Positions 12,930 to 24,807 of a stretch of DNA of 64,000 nucleotides are shown here, piece after piece. A program made the translations under genes and the position numbers. The DNA is from Chrysomallon squamiferum (Eukaryota; Mollusca; Gastropoda; Neomphalida; Peltospiridae): positions 19,858,056 to 19,922,055 of the forward strand of contig CM022678.1 of assembly GCA_012295275.1 (NCBI GenBank), given 5' to 3'. Numbering within the stretch: the first letter of the stretch is position 1; every line of letters begins with the position of its first letter. Below the pieces are notes generated by a model that did no database searches, was not told the origin of the DNA, and was given only the letters and a program-made list of their open reading frames with translations.

Positions 12930-13658
12930 TTATAATAAAACACTAACCCTAAAAGCTCCAACAACAATAGCAGTAACAAAACAAACATGTTAAAACACTA
13001 AAACAAAATAATCGCCTATATAAAACCTCTGACCTTTGCCTGCAGGTCAGCGACGTGGTCAACCAGTAACATTTTGTCTTTCCTCAGCTGACCGTTGTCA
13101 GTTTCGGAGGCACACAGCGAAGACTCCAACTCGGCGATTCGCAGTTTGGCACTACTCAACTGAGCCTCGGCAGTGTTCCGTGCCAGCTCATGTTTCGTCA
13201 TCTACAAACAATCAGCATTCAAATATCAGTAGTGTGACAGAATTACTCTGTACCATATACATATACATATATACAAATATCAGTAGTGTGACAGAATTAC
13301 TCTGTACCATATACATATACATATATACAAATATCAGTAGTGTGACAGAATTACTCTGTACCATATACATATATATATATACAAATATCAGTAGTGTGAC
13401 AGAATTACTCTGTACCATATGCATATACATATATACAAATATCAGTAGTGTGACAGAATTACTCTGTACCATATACATATATACAAATATCAGTAGTGTG
13501 ACAGAATTACTCTGTACCATATACATATACATATATACAAATATCAGTAGTGTGACAGAATTACTCTGTACCATATACATATATATATATACAAATATCA
13601 GTAGTGTGACAGAATTACTCTGTACCATATGCATATACATGCATACATACATACATAC

Positions 13659-13702
<44 letters not shown>

Positions 13703-13878
13703 TAGATATATAGATATATATCTATAGATGTTTCGTCATCTACAAATAATCAGCATTCAAAAACAGTGTGAAATATCAGTAGTGTGACAGAATTACTCTG
13801 TACCATATACATATACATATATACAAATATCAGTAGTGTGACAGAATTACTCTGTACCATATGCATATACATGCATAC

Positions 13879-13917
<39 letters not shown>

Positions 13918-16900
13918 GATAGATATATAGATATATATCTATAGATGTTTCGTCATCTACAAATAATCAGCATTCAAAAACAGTGTGAAATATCAGTAGT
14001 GTGACAGAATTACTCTGTACCATACATACATGCATACATACATACATACATACATACATACATACATACATACATCTATTTTGCACAGAGTAATTTCATT
14101 TCCTTCACTACTAAAGACATTTTATATTGTTTATGAGTCAAATAGCATTTAAATATAAAAGAAATATAAAACGCATTGAACTTAATGCATGTGTGTGTGT
14201 GCATGAATGCATGTATTTGCTAAGGCTGGTGTGTGGAGTCTAACTTCATAAAATAAATTATTTATTGTTACAGGTGTGTACATACATTAGGCTAAGTACA
14301 TGTGTAGCTCAGAGTAAAGCATTAATTCAAATGTTCCATGACACACTGACAAGAAAACAGTAATTTAAAAAACAAAGCTGCAAACAAGAAAGAGAACATT
14401 TAGAACACATGAACTGTTCCATGTTATGAAACAAGAAACAGAATGTGTTATGTTAATAATTCAAATAGTAAGATTAAACAAAACTTGTTAAAAAATATAA
14501 CATACTGTTCATGTTACATTGATAATAAAGACAAAAAACTATCAAATTAAAAAGAAATATAAACAACAAAATGCTCTGTATGAAGCTGATACTAAAATAA
14601 CAATGACAGCAATAATAAAACAGCTGTAAATAAGAAACAAATTATTGAAAGACAACAAACATTTCCACTTTAATTTGATAATACAAACTATGATGGTAAT
14701 AGAAATTCTGTAAAAACGACAAAACAAAACTTGTCAAAAGAAATAAAAACGCGTGTGGAAGTTTGAAGATAAAAAAATCATCTCTTCTGGATAGCATTTT
14801 GCTTCGCACTTTCCCAAACTGACAAATAAAACAACAAAACAACGTAAACAACAATATAACCAATAAACCGCGTTAAAAGAACAACACGCGCTGACGACTC
14901 GCGTGATGAAATCACCTCTTCCAGGTAGCACTGCGCCTTCTGCTGTTCCATTTCTTTCTGACACTTGAGATGATTGAGTTCGACCTGGTACTGACGCAGC
15001 CTGTCCACGACGTCGCGCGTGTTCGTGCTGCTCTGTCGCCTCGGACCCAGCGGAGGCTGATCGGTGAGCCGCAACTCGGTGAAAGGTTTGTGGTCAGATG
15101 CTTGGGCACTTGGAGGTCTGTGAGGCGCTGGTCTGCTGAACACAGCTCTGAAACCGGCCGATTTCGTCTCCTGGTTCGCGTAATTTTGTCCATTCCGATC
15201 AAAGTGGGAGTAATCCGAGGCCTTGCGCTCGGGCGGTGTGTAATCCGATGTTGTTGTTGTCTTCTTCTCCTGCGGTTTTTGGTCTGGCGGCCTCGGGTTG
15301 TAAATTCTGTTAGTGTGCACCTTGTGCTCGGCTCGTTTGTATTCATACGCTTTGCGGTCAGGTGGTGACGGTCGCTGCTCGCGTTGCTTCCGATCGGAAG
15401 GTTTTCGTTCTGGAGACTTTCTCTCGATCTCTTCTTCGGTTCCGTTATTGTTACGCGGTTTGATGTCGACTTGCACGACCTCTGACCTGCGTTCGTCTGA
15501 CAGCTGCACTGACTCGTACTCTGACTTCTGATCAGCATCATCAGACGCGGCATCGCCTGCCACTGTGGGTTCAGACGAATTGTGGTTGCTGAGCATGTAC
15601 TGGGACTCCTCAGGCTGAGAAAAGTCAGTCTGGGAAAGGTACATGTACGCAGAAGGGTAATCGGAAGACAGACTTGTGCTCATTCCTGTCTCAAATTCTT
15701 GCTGGTATCCGTCCTGGAAATTCAAATAGAAATCAGCCCGCATATTCAAATACAAATATTGCCCACTTCAGGAAAAAAAAAAAAAAAATTATGTATAATA
15801 TATATATACATTTTTTTTTTTTTTTTTTTTGATTTGAAAATAACGTCATATTAAAATATCGACCTTTTTAATAAAAAAAATATTTGTATTAAAAAAATGG
15901 TACATAAATATTTTCCCCACAAATAAAAGATATTTGTATAAAAAACAAGTGTTTCAATTTTTGGATAAAAAATGAAACCGTGTGAATATTCTGCTGATAC
16001 AAAAAGGTAATTCTATAGCAACAGGTGGTCTCTATCTGGAGCTTTAAAAACAAAAGAAAATTAAAATATATATTTGTATGAAATAATCTTTGTTTTCGTC
16101 TCTGAATAAAAATCAATCATAAAAATAAACTGTGTTAATTTAAAATAAATAAATAAATAAAAAGCCATTAATATTTATTTTAAAATTATTTAAATTCTCC
16201 ATTCTTGAATACCAGCTGAAACATAAAAGATCCAGTTAATTATAATAACAAATTTAAATTCTTGTCAAAACCTGAAACATATAAACCTGAACCAGTTACT
16301 TAAAATAAAACAATAACACTGGTACATATGTAAAAACATATTTATTATACAAATTTTAAAATAACTGCTGTATATAAAAACATCACAAATTGAACAAAAT
16401 AGAAATAAACAAACTTACAAACCAAAAATTTATTTATAAAATGTTAGAAAGCATGATATTACTTGATAATGTATTCCAAGAACTGTATTTACATGACTAT
16501 TCCGAAAACTTGCCATCAAAACAGTTAACCAACATAAGTAATTTTCCTTATTCTCAGCATCCAAAAAAAATGTATCCATATTTCACTCCATTTATCTTCA
16601 AATTCTTCTTTTAAATATGATATTTCCCATCCACCTTCAAGTTCTTCTTTTAAATACAAGATCCATTTTTCAAAAGATAATAATTTCCATTCATTTTCAA
16701 GTTCTTCTTTTAAATAGAAGATCCATTTTTCAAAATATGGTCATTTCCATCTGTCCTCAAATTCTTCTTTTAAATACAAGATCCATTCATCAAAACATGA
16801 TTTTATCCACGTTGAAAATAATCTGTTTAGTATGAGATAAGTCAACAAAATGTAGTAATTTCCTGCATCTTCAAATTCTTCTTTTAAACCACGATGCCAT

Positions 16901-17331
16901 CATCAAATTGTGATAATTTCCATTTATCTTCAAAGTCTTCTTTTAATATAAAAGAATACTGTAACTTCCATCCATTTCAAAATTTTGTCATTTTTAAAAC
17001 AATCCATTTAATGAAAAAAAAAATGTTATAATTTGCATCTGTCTTCAAGCTGTGTTTTCTAAACAAACTTTCTTCAAAATGTGACAATATCCATTTATCT
17101 TTAAAGTCTTTCAACAAGATCGCACGATCAAAATGCAATGATTTTCTTATGTCTTCCGATTCTTTTCCAAACTGTTTTATTTTTAATTTCAGTTTTTCCA
17201 TTTTCTGCCATCAACTGAACAAAAAGGAATAATTTCTACATAAGTCTTCCTGACTTCAAGAAAACATTGGTTCATAAAACTTTTGTTAGTTTTCATTTCT
17301 TGTATGGCAGATTTAAAAAAAAGAGGATCAT

Positions 17332-17389
<58 letters not shown>

Positions 17390-20300
17390 CAGCTCATAAA
17401 TTCATGAAGTTCTAATTATGTCTCATAAAAAAATCTCACATTTATCATTTGGGTATGGTTTATTTTTGACATCCATATTTTCAAAATTTTTGTTGTATGT
17501 ATTCATTTGTTTGTGTATGTATTTGTTTGTGTGTTTGTGTTTATAAGTGTACATGTGTGTTCTGTTTGTGTTTACACTGTGTAAGTATGTTCTGTCTTAA
17601 ACATTTGTATGTTCTCTATCTAGCTATTCTTTTTTACGCCCCTGAATATAATCCATCTACCTGCTTTACTTATACCCTGTATTAAGCCCTATCTAGCTGT
17701 TTTGAGTAACACCCCTGTACTGAGCCCAATCTAGCTGTTCTGAGTAACACCCCTGTACTGAACCCAATCTAGCTGTTCTGAGTAACACCCCTGTACTGAG
17801 CCCAATCTAGCTGTTCTGAGAAACACCCCTGTGCTGAGCCCAATCTAGCTGTTCTGAGAAACACCCCTGTACTGAGCCCAATCTAGCTGTTCTGAGTAAC
17901 ACCCCTGTACTTACAGTCTCTAGCTGTTCTACATATTCTTGTATCTGTTCGTTGAGTCGAGCATTCTCCCTTTCCAACCGTCTCTTCTCCTCCTCTGCCC
18001 TCTCCTGCAACATAAGCTTCTTTTCCAGTTCCAACTCCATCTCCTTCAGCCTGATACGCAGGTCTGAAAGCTCATCCTGTAACACAAATGTAACAAATGA
18101 ATGTTAGTGTTATTACTAACACAAATGTAACAGAATAAAATACAGTGTTATTACTAAACACACACAACACAGTAAAATACAGTGTTATTACTAACAAACA
18201 CAACACAGTAAAATACAGTGTTATTACTAACACACACAACACAGTAAAATACAGTGTTATTACTAACAAACACAACACAGTAAAATACAGTGTTATTACT
18301 AAACACACACAACACAGTAAAATACAGTGTTATTACTAAATACACACAACACAGTAAAATACAGTGTTATTACTAACACACACAACACAGTAAAATACAG
18401 TGTTATTACTAACACAACACAGTAAAATACAGTGTTATTACTAACACACACAACACAGTAAAATAGTGTTATTACTAACACACACAACACAGTAAAATAC
18501 AGTGTTATTACTAACACACACAACACAGTAAAATACAGTGTTATTACTAAACACACACAACACAGTAAAATACAGTGTTATTACTAAACACACACAACAC
18601 AGTAAAATACAGTGTTATTACTAACACACACAACACAGTAAAATACAGTGTTATTACAAAACACACAACACAGTAAAATACAGTGTTATTACTAAACACA
18701 ACACAGTAAAATACAGTGTTATTACTAAACACATACAACACAGTAAAATACAGTGTTATTACTAAATACACACAACACAGTAAAATACAGTTTTATTACT
18801 AAAACACACAACACAGTAAAATACAGTGTTATTACAAATACACAACACAGTAAAATACAGTGTTATTACTAAACACACACAACACAGTAAAATACAGTGT
18901 TATTACTAACACAACACAGTAAAATACAGTGTTATTACTAAAACACACAACACAGTAAAATACAGTGTTATTAAACACAGTAAAATACAGTGTAAACACA
19001 GTAAAATACAGTTTTATTACTAACACAAATGTAACAGAAAAATACAGTGTTATTACTAACACACACAACACAGTAAAATACAGTGTTATTACAAACACAC
19101 ACAACACAGTAAAATACAGTGTTATTACTAACACACACAACACAGTAAAATACAGTGTTATTACTAAAACACACAACACAGTAAAATACAGTGTTATTAC
19201 TAAAACACAACACAGTAAAATACAGTGTTATTACTAACAAACACAACACAGTAAAATACAGTGTTATTACTAAACACACACAACACAGTAAAATACAGTG
19301 TTATTACTAACACAAATGTAACAGAATGAATGTTAGTGTTATTACTAACACACACAACACAGTAAAATACAGTGTTATTACTAACACACACAATACAGTA
19401 AAATACAGTGTTATTACTAACACAAATGTAACAGAATGAATGTTAGTGTTATTACTAACACACACAACACAGTAAAATACAGTGTTATTACTAAACACAT
19501 ACAACACAGTAAAATACAGTGTTATTACTAACACAAATGTAACAGAATGAATGTTAGTGTTATTACTAACACACACAACACAGTAAAATACAGTGTTATT
19601 ACTAACAAATGTAACAGAATGAATGTTAGTGTTATTACTAACACACACAACACAGTAAAATACAGTGTTATTACTAAACACACACAACACAGTAAAATAC
19701 AGTGTTATTACAAAACACAACACAGTAAAATACAGTGTTATTACTAACACAAATGTAAAATACAGTGTTATTACTAACACAAATGTAAAATACAGTGTTA
19801 TTACTAACACACACAACACAGTAAAATACAGTGTTATTACTAACACAACACAGTAAAATACAGTGTTATTACTAACACACACAATACAGTAAAATACAGT
19901 GTTATTACTAACACAACACAGTAAAATACAGTGTTATTACTAACACAACACAGTAAAATACAGTGTTATTACTAACACACACAATACAGTAAAATACAGT
20001 GTTATTACTAACACAACACAGTAAAATACAGTGTTATTACTAACACAACACAGTAAAATACAGTGTTATTACTAACACAACACAGTAAAATACAGTGTTA
20101 TTACTAACACAAATGTAACAGAATGAATGTTAGTGTTATTACTAACACACACAACACAGTAAAATACAGTGTTATTACTAACACAAATGTAACAGAATGA
20201 ATGTTAGTGTTATTACTAACACACACAACACAGTAAAATACAGTGTTATTACTAACACAAACACAACACAATAAAATACAGTGTTATTACTAACACAAAT

Positions 20301-21027
20301 GTAACAGAATGAATGTTAGTGTTATTACTAACACACACAACACAGTAAAATACAGTGTTATTACTAACACAAATGTAACAGAATGAACAGTGTTATTACT
20401 AACACAAATGTAACAGAATAAAATACAGTGTTATTACTAAACACACACAACACAGTAAAATACAGTGTTATTACTAACACACACAACACAGTAAAATACA
20501 GTGTTATTAGTAACACACACAACACAGTAAAATACAGTGTTATTACTAAACACACACAACACAGTAAAATACAGTGTTATTACTAACACAAATGTAACAG
20601 AATGAATGTTAGTGTTATTACTAACACACACAACACAGTAAAATACAGTGTTATTACAAACACAACACAGTAAAATACAGTGTTATTACTAACACACACA
20701 ACACAGTAAAATACAGTGTTATTACAAACACAACGACACAGAAAAATACAGTGTTATTACTAACACACACAACACAGTAAAATACAGTGTTATTACAAAT
20801 ACATACGACACAGAAAAATATAGTGTTATACTGAACACTCAGCACAGAAAATCAGGATAATACTAAACTGAAAACAAATACACAGTGTCACCAAATACAC
20901 AACACAGCAGATTTCAAAAATATCAGTTACTGTTATTATTATATTACCAATATTCAAAAAGCAAAAAAAAAAAAAAACATTTTTAATGTGTTTGTCTTGT
21001 ATGTGTGTATTATGTGTATGTGGATAA

Positions 21028-21073
<46 letters not shown>

Positions 21074-24000
21074 CTGTCTGTTTCTCAGTCTGTACGTTCA
21101 GGAATCATTTTTTTCCACAACTTTGGATAGTGAAATTGTGCAAAACATCTTAGAAATTGTCTCAGAAAATATTTGAGCAAATTAAGTCACAATACTTTAT
21201 AACATTCACTTCATATGTTTAAGTATATGCATGTAAATAAATATTTAAAGACCATATTAAAAATAACTACAACCACACACACCTACATATATACATGCAC
21301 ACATTCACATATACAAATACACAGAGACACATACAAACACACACATACAAACACCTACACACATTCTGAAGTACAGACCTGCACACACACCCATACATAT
21401 GTACATTTCTACACACAAATACATACAGATACAGCAGGATTTTCAGATGAAATTTCATTCATCACCTTGAGCGTCTGGTTTTCTCTGTCCTTCTCCTCCA
21501 TGCTGACATTGCTCACTGAGTATCGTTTCTCCAGCTCTCTCTTCTCCACGTCTATCAGACTGAGCCTGTCCTCCATGTCTCTCTGTGTGTCCTGTAGCTG
21601 ATCCACTGCATCACACAGCTTCAATCAAACAAAAACTTCATTAAAACTTCAATAAAAACTTCATTATCATTTCAGACAAAACTTTCTTTATGACTTCAAA
21701 CTAGTAAAACTTCATTATATCTTCAAATAAAAGTTCATTATCATTTCAGACAAAACTTTCTTTATGATTTCAAACCAATATAACTTTATTAAAACTTCAA
21801 ATAAAACTTCATTGTAACTTCAAATAAAAGTTCATTATGATTTCAAACAAAAATGTCTTTAAGACAAACAAAAAAAAACTAAAAGACATCAAAAGACATT
21901 CAAGACAAAACATTGTTAAGACTTCAAATAAAACTTCATTATAACTTCAAATCAAAATTCATTATGATTTCAAACAAATATGTCTTTAAGACAAACAAAA
22001 AAAAACTGCATTAAGACATCAAACACAGACTTCAAATAAAACTGCATTGATTTCAGACAAAAATTTCTTCATGACTCCAAACTAGTAAAACTTCATTATA
22101 ACTTCAAATAAAACTTCATTATGATTTCAGACAAAAATGTCTTTAAGATGTTGCACAAATAAAAGTGCATAACTTTGTTAAGAATTTAAAACAAACAAAA
22201 CTTCTTTTATAACTTGAACAAAAAAAACTTTGCATTAAGACTTCAAACAAAAACTGTGTTAAGACTTCAAAAACAAAACTTATTCATGACTTCAAACAGA
22301 AATTTCTTTAAGACTTCGAACAAACAAAATTTCATTATAATTTCAAACAAAAATTTCTTTAAAACTTTGAACAAACAAAACTTAATTATGTCTCGAAATA
22401 AAATATTTATAAAATCATAACTTCATTAACACTTTAAACAAAATTTCATTAACAATTCAAATAAATGTCATTAATACTTCAAACTAACAAAATTCCATTA
22501 AGACTTCAAACAAACAAAAAGTTCATTAGTACTTCAAACCAAAAATTTCATCAACAAGAAAACTTCTGAAACAAATCTTCATTAACACTTCAAAGAAACA
22601 AACTTCATTAAGAGTAGAAACTAATATTTCTTTAAGACTACATATAACCTAAAAGAACAGATTTTAAATTTAAATTCATTAAAACTTTAAAAAAAAATAA
22701 TAAAAAAAATTCAAAAAAAATTCAGTAAAACCTCAAACAAACAAAAACTTCCTTAAAGACCATTTACAAATTCTAATAAACCAAAATCTGAGTACTGCTT
22801 TAAACAAAACCTTCATTAACGCAATACAGGGGTGCCTGTTTTTAGCAGACTCCAAGGTTGAGTGGTCACTTATGATTTAATAGAAATTCTCCTCAGACTT
22901 GATTTTGTTTTTTCATCAGATTAGCAGACAATATATTTTTTTAAATTACTGTTCTACTGCTAAAGCACACAGTCACATCAATTTAGATTTGTTTTTTTCC
23001 AGAATAAATAATTTTGTTGTTGAAAAGCAGCTATATACAACATTTTGTAAAATATAAATATACCTTCTGCTTATTTTACGAGTTTTATGATGTGCAAATT
23101 ATATTTTATTTACATCCATCAGCGACTTCAATGTGTTTGCAGTTGTGTTATAGGAGAAAGCCTTGATGCTTGCTGTGATAATGCAGTTTGTGATGGATGT
23201 GAATAAAGGTGTTAAATATCTTATTAAAAACTGTCTGTAATTTTTGTCCCTCTGAAAAGAGGACACCTGTTAAATAGGGACACTTTAGCTCAGCGAACCG
23301 CTGTCCCTACAAGACAGGCACCACTGTATTCAACTTGAAACTAAACTTCACTGTGACTTAAACAAACAAAATCTTCATTAAAACTTCAATAAAACATTAA
23401 TTACTGGAAAAAAAAAATTCTTTCTTGCTTTTTGGGACACAGATAGAAAAATTATGTTTAAAATTTTGAACGTTGAGGATTTTTCTAACCCACAATCCTA
23501 AACATCAATTATTTTCGAAAAGATTACTTTTTAAACTAAAATCAAATGAAATATATTTATATATCGGTAAACACAATGAAACAAAAATAAAAAAAATTCT
23601 TAAAAAGAAAGCATCTGAGAAGAATTTTCACCTGTTTTTTCAGGGTGTTTATTCTCACTTCTGCATTGGACAGAGCCACTGCACTCTTGTCTATCTCGGA
23701 CTTTGCCTCCAACAGCTGTGTGTCTTTTCTGACCATCTCCATCTCCAGCCTGTCCTTGACCTTCTTCAGCTCCACAATTTCTTCTGTCCACAGCCGCTTT
23801 TCCTTCGCGTGGTTCTCTGAAAAATAAAAATCACACGAAATTAGCTTTAAATTTAACAAAAGTGAAATGTCAAATTTAAAACACAAATGATATTAGTATT
23901 TCTGTTTAATTTTTTTCTACAATTAATTAATTAATTAATTTATTTATTTATTTATTTATCTATTGTTATTAGGAAAATAATTTGTTTATTTATTTATTTT

Positions 24001-24524
24001 TATAAGAATATAATCATCTTAAGGCAAATAAAAACTTTTCCAAGAAATTATCAGCTAATATTTTTAACCCAACAGTCTGTAATATAATAATAAATGGCAG
24101 AATTAAAAAAAAATATATATAATTCATGTTAAAATCATCACTTTTAAATAAAAAAATATATATATATATATATATATAAAAATATATATATATATATAAA
24201 TCAAAGCATTATGTACTAAAAGAAAAACAATACATAAAGTTCATATATAAATAAAATAAAATAAAAAAAAGAAAATAAAGAAATAAATTAATAAGTAAAT
24301 AAATAATAAATAAATAAATATATAAATTATACCAGACTGTTCTTTCAGTTTTGAATTAAGACTGTCTTTCTCTTGCAGTGAAAGTTCAATAATCGTGTTT
24401 CTTCTTTTCAGTTCCTGCTGCATTTCATACATCTGTTTTTCCATCAACTACAACAACATCATATTTTATTTATATTTTCATCAGCTGTAATAATCTATTA
24501 TTGTTACCACACTACTACCACTGC

Positions 24525-24576
<52 letters not shown>

Positions 24577-24658
24577 TCTTTGTTTTTTTTACTACTACTA
24601 TTATAAAAAGTGTAGGTGCAAAGGTAGATATGTATATCTCTGTATGTATGTATTGTAA

Positions 24659-24691
<33 letters not shown>

Positions 24692-24766
24692 CATGGATTT
24701 ATGTGTGTATGGATGTATGTTTGTACATATCTTTGTACATTTCTCTCTCTCTGTATATGTGTAAAA

Positions 24767-24807
<41 letters not shown>

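Noticed and set aside
13036-13701. 221-codon plus-strand frame with repeated NISSVTELLCTI
   Set aside because: The repeat comes from the minisatellite next to a minus-strand exon; no splice or family support.
14912-15553. 213-codon minus-strand frame and a 132-codon plus-strand frame
   Set aside because: They are shadows of the 266-codon exon of the coiled-coil gene, which has matching splice phases.
18072-20850. Regular 34-38 base repeats resembling a CRISPR array
   Set aside because: There are no unique spacers and no cas genes. Units abut each other in an animal intron, so this is a minisatellite.
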